Assembly (NCBI GenBank): GCA_001774245.1
Contig: MEZF01000052.1
Location: 5,275 to 10,934, forward strand
Direction: 5' to 3'
Length of the DNA: 5,660 nt
From: Candidatus Bathyarchaeota archaeon RBG_13_52_12
GTDB lineage: Archaea; Thermoproteota; Bathyarchaeia; TCS64
Within the stretch, counting starts at the first letter, position 1. Each line of letters starts with the position of its first letter. A program made the position numbers and the translations under genes. Positions 1 through 4,838 of this stretch are shown piece after piece. A model generated the notes under the pieces. It was given only the letters and a program-made list of their open reading frames with translations, had not been told where the DNA came from and searched no databases.

Positions 1-81
1 CGCCTTGCTCTTTGGCGCCCCTAAGGCGACGAATATTTGTGTACCGAGCTCTCTAAGCCCCTGTGCCTCGGTGATAATCAT
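1..81 (-). CDS. Ldh2-family malate/L-lactate dehydrogenase-like oxidoreductase, N-terminal fragment
   Basis: The first 27 codons of a gene running leftward off the window, starting at the ATG at 81-79. The peptide starts MIITEAQGLRELG and ends at the window edge with FVALGAPKSKA. A short helix followed by 'ALGAP..(K/E)A' is how Ldh2-type NAD(P)H dehydrogenases begin (malate, L-lactate, sulfolactate, ureidoglycolate), just before their 'LV.ADLRG..SHG' segment, which would lie outside the window. The family reduces 2-oxoacids or oxidises 2-hydroxyacids in the cytoplasm; the substrate cannot be told from this fragment. No in-frame upstream start was found and there is no clear SD, so the gene may be leaderless. 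It lies 38 nt downstream of the threonine aldolase gene on the same strand and could be co-transcribed. The family call rests on a short stretch. Confidence 0.55.
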   Translation of the reverse strand, partial: MIITEAQGLRELGTQIFVALGAPKSKA

Positions 82-106
82 AGAAGATGAAACATGTCTC
101 GGTGGT

Positions 107-112
107 AAAAAA
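107..112 (-). terminator. T6 run after the threonine aldolase gene, possibly a promoter element instead
   Basis: Read on the minus strand, six consecutive T residues begin 7 nt after the aldolase stop codon. Archaeal RNA polymerase terminates at oligo-T tracts without needing a hairpin, and none is seen here. The same run lies 26-31 nt upstream of the Ldh2-like ATG, so it could instead be the AT-rich core of a leaderless promoter for that gene. Sequence alone does not decide between the two. Confidence 0.35.
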
Positions 113-119
113 GAGTTGG

Positions 120-1148
120 CTACTTGACTAGCTTGCCGAGTTCCTCTAGGAAGGACTTGATGTCCTCGCGCTCGATGCCATAGTGGGTGCAGAGACGCGT
201 CCCCGTGCCGCTTGCCTGACTCCTCCACCCCAGCTTCCTGCAGGCCTTGTTCCAGTCATCGGCCTTCCAGCCGATGGGGCTGAAGTCTATGTAGACCATG
301 TTCGTCTGGACCTGGTTGACTACCTTGATCCCTATCTTCTGGAGCCCCTCGCTGAGAAGCTTGGCGTTGTCGTGGTCATCCTTGAGCCTGTCAACCATCT
401 TTGTCATAGCGATGATGCCGGGGGCCGCGATTATGCCTGCCTGCCTCATGCCTCCGCCGAGCATCTTCCTGTACTTCCTCGCCTTCTTAATCAGGTCAGT
501 TGAACCGACGACGACGCTTCCGACGGGGGCGCTAAGACCCTTGCTGAGGCAAATCTGAACGGTATCCGCGTACTTACAGAGCTCCTTGGCGTCGACTCCG
601 AGGGCAACGGCGGCGTTGAAGACCCTCGCGCCGTCCATGTGGACGCCGAGGTTGTGCTTCTTCGCCACGTCCCAGTCGGCTTGAAGCTGCTTCGGCGTCA
701 AGGCGATGCCGCCCGCGGAGTTGTGTGTATTCTCGACGCAGACTAGACTCGTCCTAGGGTAGTGTATATTGTCGGCTCTGATGGCTTTCTCCACGTCCTC
801 CGGCCTCATCCAGCCGAGTTCGCCGGGGACGGTGCGCGCCATAAGCTGTCCCATGACGGCGAGGCCTCCCACCTCGTTGACGTAGATGTGGCTCCTATGC
901 TCAAGGATTATCTCGTCGCCGCGAAGAGTGTGGGCGAGGACGCAGACCGCATTGCCCATGGTTCCACTGGTTACGAAGAGGCCCGCCTCCTTCCCAGTGA
1001 TCTCGGCGGCTATTCTCTCCAGTTCGTTCACCGTGGGGTCGTCTCCGAAGACGTCGTCCCCCAGCTTCGCCTTGTATGCGGCCTCCCTCATCTCTGGCGT
1101 AGGCCAAGTAACCGTGTCGCTCCTGAGGTCCAGGTTCTTTTCGACCAT
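120..1148 (-). CDS. Low-specificity L-threonine aldolase (PLP-dependent, fold type I)
   Basis: Full-length, 342 aa, close to the family's usual 335-350. It cleaves L-threonine or allo-threonine to glycine and acetaldehyde in the cytoplasm, using pyridoxal phosphate. The N-terminus has the family signature DLRSDTVTWPTPEM (7-20), followed by GDDVFGDDPTVNELE (30-44). SGTMGN (61-66) is the PLP-phosphate loop. His86 in EHRSHIY is in the place of the residue that stacks on the PLP ring. MDGARVFNAA (171-180) carries Asp172, which contacts the pyridine nitrogen, and Arg175. LSKGLSAPVGS (201-211) carries the Schiff-base Lys203. GGGMRQAG follows at 231-238. No catalytic residue is missing. The ATG at 1148 gives the canonical N-terminus. 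No SD is visible, and a weak TATA-like CTTAAG lies about 33-38 nt upstream. An Ldh2-family gene follows on the same strand. Related beta-eliminating lyases share the fold, but this motif set is typical of threonine aldolase. Confidence 0.93.
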   Translation of the reverse strand: MVEKNLDLRSDTVTWPTPEMREAAYKAKLGDDVFGDDPTVNELERIAAEITGKEAGLFVTSGTMGNAVCVLAHTLRGDEIILEHRSHIYVNEVGGLAVMGQLMARTVPGELGWMRPEDVEKAIRADNIHYPRTSLVCVENTHNSAGGIALTPKQLQADWDVAKKHNLGVHMDGARVFNAAVALGVDAKELCKYADTVQICLSKGLSAPVGSVVVGSTDLIKKARKYRKMLGGGMRQAGIIAAPGIIAMTKMVDRLKDDHDNAKLLSEGLQKIGIKVVNQVQTNMVYIDFSPIGWKADDWNKACRKLGWRSQASGTGTRLCTHYGIEREDIKSFLEELGKLVK

Positions 1149-1180
1149 GAATTGTCGAGTATCAAGGGGGGTGCACCATG

Positions 1181-1186
1181 CTTAAG
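1181..1186 (-). promoter_or_regulatory. Weak TATA-like element for the threonine aldolase gene
   Basis: CTTAAG in an AAATCCCTTAAG context (minus strand) lies about 33-38 nt before the aldolase ATG. That would fit a transcript with a very short leader. The match to an archaeal TATA box is weak, and no purine-rich BRE is evident. Confidence 0.3.
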
Positions 1187-1202
1187 GGATTTGGGGGCGA
1201 TC

Positions 1203-1220
1203 CTGAATAAGCCTTATCAG
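1203..1220. repeat. Imperfect dyad in the divergent promoter region
   Basis: CTGAATAAG C CTTATCAG: the arms CTGA(A)TAAG and CTTATCAG pair over 8 bp with one extra A on the left. It lies 20-37 nt before the GTG at 1240 and overlaps the AT-rich stretch that is the best TATA candidate for the plus-strand gene. The position suits an operator or a TATA-overlapping regulator site. The short arms could also be chance. Confidence 0.35.
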
Positions 1221-1263
1221 AGACTATCCCACAGGAATCGTGATAGCTTTGCCGGGGAAACCA

Positions 1264-2130
1264 ATGCAATTCAACAAGAAGGTAATCGCCATCGCATTCA
1301 TAGTCCTGTTCACACTTAGTCTCGCCGTCGTATTCCTCCGTCCGTCTCCATCAACGGAGGAGAATGCGGGGTACGTCAATGTAAGCCGAAGTGAGTCTTA
1401 TTGGCATAACGCGCTTGGGAACAATACTGAGGCAAGATACCTCGTAGATTACGGGATATACGTGGTCACCGATGCCCCGAAGATCACAGTGACTGACAAG
1501 GCTCAAGCCCACCTAACGGAGATACCTCTCGAACAGGAGAAGACGAATGTCCAGGTCACGTACGACTCAGAAACCGGCACTATTACGGTCGTCGCAACAG
1601 ACCTCAAAAAGGATGATAAGATCTTCGCACAGGCTGCATTTCTGATGGATCCTGTTGAAATCTTCCCATCGGGGGAGAAGCAGTCGACGACTGTTAGCCC
1701 AGAGAAAATCTACTGGGGGGATACCCCCAATGTTAAGGTAGTCATCTCACCCTTCAGGGTCGAAAAACCGGCGAACATCACAGAGATCGGAGTCTACGCT
1801 TGGCTTACGGATGCGGTTTCAGAGATCAGAAACGCTACTACGAAGCCGCAGACCGTTTGTGACCCCCCAATGTACCAGGCTATATGGCAGTACAAGTATC
1901 CAACCGTCTACAACTATGAAGCTCATGAGGTCGACTACGAGATCAGACTGTCATCAATCGAAAAAACCGGGAACGTACTTCTAAGGACCTGGGTAGAGGT
2001 CCGGTACTCAACCGCCTTGAGGATGAAGACCGACGGAGTAATCCAAGGTGCTGACGGGCACTTTTTCAGGGTCGACTCTTCGATAAGCTACCAATACGAG
2101 CACCCCATCTCGACGCGGCCCATCGGTTAG
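1264..2130 (+). CDS. Membrane-anchored surface protein of unknown function
   Basis: Not recognised as a named family. From the ATG at 1264 it is 288 aa. MQFNKK, a basic start, is followed by one hydrophobic segment (about residues 7-25, IAIAFIVLFTLSLAVVF), then RPSPSTEEN and a long hydrophilic, beta-rich region. This suggests an N-terminal signal anchor with the rest outside the cell. Four N-glycosylation sequons (NVS 39, NNT 53, NIT 171, NAT 190) fit an archaeal surface protein. There is only one Cys (199) and no enzyme motif. An in-frame GTG at 1240 would add 8 residues (MIALPGKP); I prefer the ATG because it gives a cleaner signal anchor and has GGGG 6 nt upstream. However, an AT-rich box about 26 nt before the GTG would suit a leaderless transcript starting there. 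The gene stands alone on the plus strand between divergent and convergent neighbours. Confidence 0.75.
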   Translation: MQFNKKVIAIAFIVLFTLSLAVVFLRPSPSTEENAGYVNVSRSESYWHNALGNNTEARYLVDYGIYVVTDAPKITVTDKAQAHLTEIPLEQEKTNVQVTYDSETGTITVVATDLKKDDKIFAQAAFLMDPVEIFPSGEKQSTTVSPEKIYWGDTPNVKVVISPFRVEKPANITEIGVYAWLTDAVSEIRNATTKPQTVCDPPMYQAIWQYKYPTVYNYEAHEVDYEIRLSSIEKTGNVLLRTWVEVRYSTALRMKTDGVIQGADGHFFRVDSSISYQYEHPISTRPIG

Positions 2131-2777
2131 TCGTAAAGCTCCGCATTTCTCAGGGCGAGCTTCAGGTTCTCCTCCGCTCCCTGGATGACGGGTACGCCGT
2201 GGCCAGGAAGCATAATCTCAACCCTGAGCTTCACCAATTTCCTGAGCGACCCGATGAGGTCATCGAGACTCCCACTCTCTCCGTCGAAGCGTCCGAAGTA
2301 GCCATCAGGGAAGGCGGTGTCTCCGGAGAAGAGTATTCTCTGATCCCTCGCGTATAGGCACATACCCCCCTCGGTGTGGCCGGGAGTCCAGATCACCTCG
2401 AGAGGCCAGAACTCCGTCTCGATGACGTCTCCCTCCTTGACCTTAACCAGGGAGTTGCCGAGGCTCGAGGCGATGTAGCGCGAGTCCGCCTCATGGGCAT
2501 AGACCCTAGGCTTCGCCCTATCTAGGATGAGGAAGACGCCCATGGCGTGGTCGTGGTGGGCATGGGTTAAAACCACGTTCTCGACATTCAGCACTCCGAT
2601 GCCCAGCTGTTCAAGTTGAGGCCAGACGGGGTTGAACCGGTTGCCGACGCCTGTATCGATGATTGTGGCCCTCTTATTCCCGACAACGTAGATGTTACTG
2701 CAGAGGCCGTCGCCTACAATCATATGGACTCCGATTAGCCTCGGAGAGTCGTTCTCAATGTTGATGATCTGTGGCAA
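2127..2777 (-). CDS. Metallo-beta-lactamase-fold hydrolase (glyoxalase II-like)
   Basis: A 216-aa single-domain MBL-fold hydrolase, probably binding two metal ions in the cytoplasm. DTG (41-43) ends the first beta strands. THAHHDHAMG (71-80) is the HxHxDH motif, with His72, His74, Asp76 and His77. TPGHTEGGMC carries His134, FSGDTAF the bridging Asp153, and LPGHG the last ligand His193. All ligands are present. The spacing resembles glyoxalase II and related thioesterase-like enzymes; the substrate is unknown, and no DNA/RNA-processing CASP domain is present. The start is TTG at 2777, the first possible codon after an in-frame stop. It gives a normal N-terminal strand, and the internal ATG at 2723 would remove it. 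There is no SD, but a TTTTAA box about 30 nt upstream could give a leaderless transcript. The gene is otherwise the third of an operon, 39 nt after the RING-like gene. Its stop overlaps the convergent surface-protein gene by 4 nt. Confidence 0.88.
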   Translation of the reverse strand: MPQIINIENDSPRLIGVHMIVGDGLCSNIYVVGNKRATIIDTGVGNRFNPVWPQLEQLGIGVLNVENVVLTHAHHDHAMGVFLILDRAKPRVYAHEADSRYIASSLGNSLVKVKEGDVIETEFWPLEVIWTPGHTEGGMCLYARDQRILFSGDTAFPDGYFGRFDGESGSLDDLIGSLRKLVKLRVEIMLPGHGVPVIQGAEENLKLALRNAELYD

Positions 2778-2804
2778 GCTATCGATTAGCTTGGGCGCGT
2801 CCGT

Positions 2805-2813
2805 GTTAAAAGT
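2805..2813 (-). promoter_or_regulatory. Possible internal TATA box for the MBL hydrolase gene
   Basis: Read on the minus strand, the 39-nt gap holds CTTTTAACA, with its centre about 30 nt before the TTG start. This is compatible with a leaderless transcript separate from the upstream operon. The T-rich stretch directly follows the previous stop codon and might instead weaken read-through. Confidence 0.35.
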
Positions 2814-2816
2814 CTT

Positions 2817-3476
2817 CTATGGGACGCGTACGAGGTGGAGCCGGAGCACGAGGTATCCCTCATCGTAGTCGTAGTCGAGCCCCTCGAGGTCGTGGCCTTC
2901 GGGTATGGTGTAATTCCTGTTGAAATCCTTGTCCAGAGCGCTGTGAAGGTGGATAGATGCGCCGTTGGACTCGACGAGTATAGTCTTCTCCATCCTCTTG
3001 GGAAGCTCAGCTGTTATCACGTACTCGATGTGCTCGAAGTTCTCGCCGCTTGATAGGTTGCCTTCCATGACCGTGACATCTTCATTGCCCGTGTACGTCG
3101 GCTTTTCTCGTGTGTGAATGTACCAGGGCAACAACGAAGCTGAGGCGATTGTTACGAAGAAGATGAAGCTATACAGACCTGCGCGTATCGGGCTTACCTC
3201 TCCCACTATAAATGGGAAGACAACTGTAACCCCTTCAACTGGGATACCCATGACGATGCCTGCAGCCACGGTCGAGAGCCCGACTATTATCATAAGAAAG
3301 CTGCCCACGAGCATGACCTTCTTCATCCTCGCTTTGGCGTTAACGTCCTCCTCGACGCACTCGAGGCACCTCTTTGTCTCCTCGTCGTAACAGTCTCGGC
3401 AGACTATGTGGCCGCATTTCGGGCAGAGGATGTTTGCGCCCTCAGAGCTACAGACCCAGCAGATATCGTCCCTCAT
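2817..3476 (-). CDS. Membrane protein with RING-like zinc finger and Hsp20-like C-terminal domain
   Basis: 219 aa from the ATG at 3476. Three parts are visible. (1) A zinc finger at residues 6-40 with C6, C9, C18, C21, H23, C26, C29, C37 and C40. Read as C-x2-C-x11-C-x1-H-x2-C-x2-C-x7-C-x2-C it fits the C3HC4 RING spacing, with an extra C18; a B-box, FYVE or other treble-clef finger is possible. (2) Two hydrophobic helices (about 54-77 and 97-120), the first preceded by basic KARMKK, so both ends probably face the cytoplasm. (3) A beta-rich tail (about 147-217) resembling Hsp20/alpha-crystallin or CS domains: YVITAELP (152-159), then I-V and I-H-L strands, and near the end GYLVLRLHL (207-215), like the family's 'NG.L.I.L'. 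The order suggests membrane protein quality control, which is inference. Start: GGTGA lies 5 nt before this ATG. An in-frame GTG at 3506 adds 10 residues but overlaps the upstream gene by 25 nt and lacks an SD. Confidence 0.7.
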   Translation of the reverse strand: MRDDICWVCSSEGANILCPKCGHIVCRDCYDEETKRCLECVEEDVNAKARMKKVMLVGSFLMIIVGLSTVAAGIVMGIPVEGVTVVFPFIVGEVSPIRAGLYSFIFFVTIASASLLPWYIHTREKPTYTGNEDVTVMEGNLSSGENFEHIEYVITAELPKRMEKTILVESNGASIHLHSALDKDFNRNYTIPEGHDLEGLDYDYDEGYLVLRLHLVRVP

Positions 3477-3481
3477 CCCGG

Positions 3482-3486
3482 TCACC
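3482..3486 (-). promoter_or_regulatory. Shine-Dalgarno site GGTGA overlapping the upstream stop codon
   Basis: On the minus strand GGTGA ends 5 nt before the ATG at 3476 and includes the TGA stop of the preceding gene. It is complementary to the archaeal 16S 3' end (UCACC). It decides the start of the RING-like gene and implies translational coupling to the 80-aa gene. Confidence 0.6.
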
Positions 3487-3724
3487 AGGCTATCAACCCA
3501 ATCCACGAGGCGGCGTAGAGAATCGCAGTTACCATGATCCCGATTATTATCAGGATTTTGATCTTCTTCTTGCTCTCATTCGCCTTGGCGAAGGGCTTGC
3601 TGAGGAATCCGAGGTGCATCTTGTCGAGTTCAACGGGGTCAGTGCGTAGGCTCAGGTAAACCATTATTACTCCTAGCCAAGCGATTAGGAAGCCTACAGT
3701 GATGGTAGCTATGGAGTAGTCCAC
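3482..3724 (-). CDS. Small two-helix membrane protein, unknown function
   Basis: 80 aa, not recognised. Helix 1 spans about residues 5-26 (IATITVGFLIAWLGVIMVYL) and helix 2 about 56-79 (IKILIIIGIMVTAILYAASWIGLIA). They are joined by a charged loop ending in basic KKKIK (52-56), so by the positive-inside rule the loop is cytoplasmic and both ends face out. There are no Cys or catalytic motifs. The start is GTG at 3724, supported by GAGGT 4 nt upstream. It is the first gene of the minus-strand operon, and its stop lies 5 nt before the RING-like protein's ATG. This tight coupling suggests the two membrane proteins are made in step and may form a complex. The size and even composition argue for a real gene rather than a chance ORF. 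Confidence 0.72.
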   Translation of the reverse strand: MDYSIATITVGFLIAWLGVIMVYLSLRTDPVELDKMHLGFLSKPFAKANESKKKIKILIIIGIMVTAILYAASWIGLIAW

Positions 3725-3728
3725 TTGA

Positions 3729-3733
3729 ACCTC
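3729..3733 (-). promoter_or_regulatory. Shine-Dalgarno site GAGGT before the GTG start
   Basis: On the minus strand GAGGT lies 4 nt before the GTG at 3724. It matches the archaeal anti-SD and supports a non-ATG start for the 80-aa membrane protein. Confidence 0.5.
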
Positions 3734-3756
3734 TCTCAGATGGCTAAGTCGGTTGT

Positions 3757-3764
3757 CTTAAACC
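3757..3764 (-). promoter_or_regulatory. TATA box for the membrane protein/RING/MBL operon
   Basis: GGTTTAAG on the minus strand, preceded by the purine-rich GAAAG, which suits a BRE. It lies 33-40 nt upstream of the GTG, predicting a short leader with room for the GAGGT site. It sits only 4 nt after the stop codon of the upstream nuclease-like gene, so the operon probably has its own promoter. Confidence 0.5.
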
Positions 3765-3767
3765 TTT

Positions 3768-4418
3768 CTAGGTGCTCCAGAGACTTGCCTTCCCCATGTA
3801 CTCGTTGACCTCCCACTCCCTAACGGAGACATTGTCAACATCGACTACGTAGATGGCGTGTAGGCGAGCATTCTTAATCTCCTCGACACTCACGGGCGGG
3901 TTACTATAGTAGAGGTCACAGAGTCTCTTTATGACGGCGATCTCCTCATCGGTGCGGAACCTTGGGGGCTTCGTTAGGGAGGGAGGTATCTGGAGGATGT
4001 AGTAGGGAGGCGTCGCGAGTACGAACTTACTCGCGTAGCCACTATAGCGGGTTATCTTGCTGGCTGCTCGAGCCCTAAGGTATACAAGTGGGTCGAGGGC
4101 ATTCTCCGGTGGGACGAACCCCGTCTCCACTTCCACCATGAGGCTCCCGAGTCCCTTCTCGGCATAAACGTCGGTGCTAACCCCGTTGACGGCTGTCTCA
4201 AGCTGGACATCGAACCCAGCGTTGATCAGGTGAGTCGCGCAGATGAGCTCCATGACGGAGTGGTTGATCTTGACCCTGTTCTGCCTATGCAACCTCTCTA
4301 GGTCGTCACGGGTAGCCCTGATCTTCGGATGGTAGGAGTGATCTAACTTTTCTAGAATCTTGGTGACGACGGAGTCTACGTCGCGCATGAACTCCTCTGT
4401 AGACCCTTTCGCCCCCAT
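3768..4418 (-). CDS. Predicted PD-(D/E)xK-like (restriction endonuclease fold) archaeal protein
   Basis: 216 aa. The N-terminal 50 residues are charged and helical. The centre looks like a restriction-endonuclease fold: a helix with Glu57 (HSVMELICATHLINAGF), a strand and turn with Asp83 (STDVYAEKG), then LMVEVETGF with Glu96 and Glu98, and a following helix RARAASKITRYS carrying Lys121. The core reads D-x12-E-x-E, where classical members have E-x-K; the catalytic Lys may be supplied by Lys121, or the protein may be inactive. FVPPENALDPLVYLRARAASK and PPYYILQIPPSLTKPPR resemble conserved stretches I associate with uncharacterised proteins of Thermoproteota. The role is unknown; nucleic-acid binding or cutting is inference. 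The start ATG at 4418 has GGTG 6 nt upstream and a TATA box 40-48 nt upstream. The gene diverges from the CMD-like gene. Confidence 0.7.
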   Translation of the reverse strand: MGAKGSTEEFMRDVDSVVTKILEKLDHSYHPKIRATRDDLERLHRQNRVKINHSVMELICATHLINAGFDVQLETAVNGVSTDVYAEKGLGSLMVEVETGFVPPENALDPLVYLRARAASKITRYSGYASKFVLATPPYYILQIPPSLTKPPRFRTDEEIAVIKRLCDLYYSNPPVSVEEIKNARLHAIYVVDVDNVSVREWEVNEYMGKASLWST

Positions 4419-4457
4419 TTATGCACCGGAGCCCTTACTCTCATTCAGTGAAACTAA

Positions 4458-4466
4458 CTATTAAAG
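4458..4466 (-). promoter_or_regulatory. TATA box for the nuclease-like gene
   Basis: CTTTAATAG on the minus strand, 40-48 nt before the ATG at 4418. This predicts a leader of about 15-20 nt that includes the GGTG site. Read on the plus strand, the same AT-rich core (TATTAAAG) could also serve the divergent CMD-like gene, with initiation near 4489. Confidence 0.45.
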
Positions 4467-4477
4467 TGAACCGGTGA

Positions 4478-4507
4478 CCCCGAGAGGTGATAAATATCAC
4501 CTCGGGG
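4478..4507. repeat. Strong palindrome with a TATA-like centre in the divergent promoter region
   Basis: Perfect 9-bp arms GAGGTGATA (4484-4492) and TATCACCTC (4495-4503) are separated by AA. They extend outward by CCCC (4478-4481) pairing with GGGG (4504-4507), with a 2-nt GA bulge on the left. The centre, GATAAATATC, is a good TATA core. The left arm matches the archaeal SD and the right arm mimics the 16S 3' end. The element ends 1 nt before the CMD-like ATG at 4509. It is either an operator overlapping the promoter or, if transcribed, a hairpin pairing an SD-like with an anti-SD-like sequence. The SD-like arm is about 17 nt from the ATG, too far for normal use, so an operator is more likely. 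Confidence 0.7.
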
Positions 4508-4508
4508 C

Positions 4509-4838
4509 ATGGATACGCGACCAAATATGCCTGATAGAAACGTTTGGGAGATCTTCAGTAAAGAGTGTCCGGGCGTGAGCGAGGCGTATATGAAGCTCAG
4601 CCAGGCCATCTCTGCACACGGCGGCCTCGACGAGAAGACACGCCTCCTCATACTCATTGGGATTTACTCGACGACCCGGGACCCGGTAGCACTACGCCAC
4701 TTCGTCGGCATGGCTCTCAAAGCGGGGATACCCAAGAAGCAAATTGAGTCCGCTGCTCTACTCGCTTTCAATACAGGGGTTACTAATGCTGAGCTAGCTA
4801 TCCCCCTCATTGAGGAGATGGCGAAGAAGCAAGAGTAG
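4509..4838 (+). CDS. Carboxymuconolactone decarboxylase (CMD/AhpD-like) family protein without the redox cysteines
   Basis: 109 aa, single all-helical CMD domain. Visible family features are LDEKTRLLILIGIYSTT (40-56), DPVALRHFVGMALKAGIPKKQIESAA (58-83) with His64, and a last helix (90-106). AhpD-type members carry a CxxC just before this His; here that stretch reads DPVALRH and the only Cys is Cys20 near the N-terminus. A peroxidase or disulfide-reductase role is therefore unlikely. The protein could be closer to decarboxylase-type members, or it could have a binding role. Such domains usually form oligomers. The ATG at 4509 is the first start after the palindrome. If the palindrome's centre is the TATA box, transcription would begin near 4520 and the ATG at 4527 (residue 7, MPDRNVWEIF) would be the true, leaderless start. 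The 3' end overlaps the convergent DUF123 gene by 32 nt. Confidence 0.83.
   Translation: MDTRPNMPDRNVWEIFSKECPGVSEAYMKLSQAISAHGGLDEKTRLLILIGIYSTTRDPVALRHFVGMALKAGIPKKQIESAALLAFNTGVTNAELAIPLIEEMAKKQE

Noticed and set aside
2..127. Open plus-strand frame from the left edge to a stop at 125-127
   Set aside because: It would overlap the Ldh2-like start and the aldolase stop. The opposite strand gives a family-like peptide (ALGAPKSKA), while this frame gives nothing recognisable.
762..1319. 185-codon open frame on the plus strand
   Set aside because: Opposite the threonine aldolase gene, whose motifs are unmistakable. The translation is low-complexity for a real fold, has no recognisable motif, and runs into the start of the next gene in a different frame.
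3477..3506. Upstream GTG start for the RING-like gene, adding 10 residues
   Set aside because: It would overlap the 80-aa gene by 25 nt and has no SD, whereas the ATG at 3476 has GGTGA at the right distance. It remains possible.
3374..3649. 91-codon plus-strand frame, and the smaller frames at 2835-3053 and 3118-3390
   Set aside because: They lie opposite the two membrane-protein genes; the plus-strand frames show no motif and no promoter or SD.
4454..4657. 67-codon open frame on the minus strand
   Set aside because: Covers the palindrome and the first half of the CMD-like gene; no family features and no suitable start signal.
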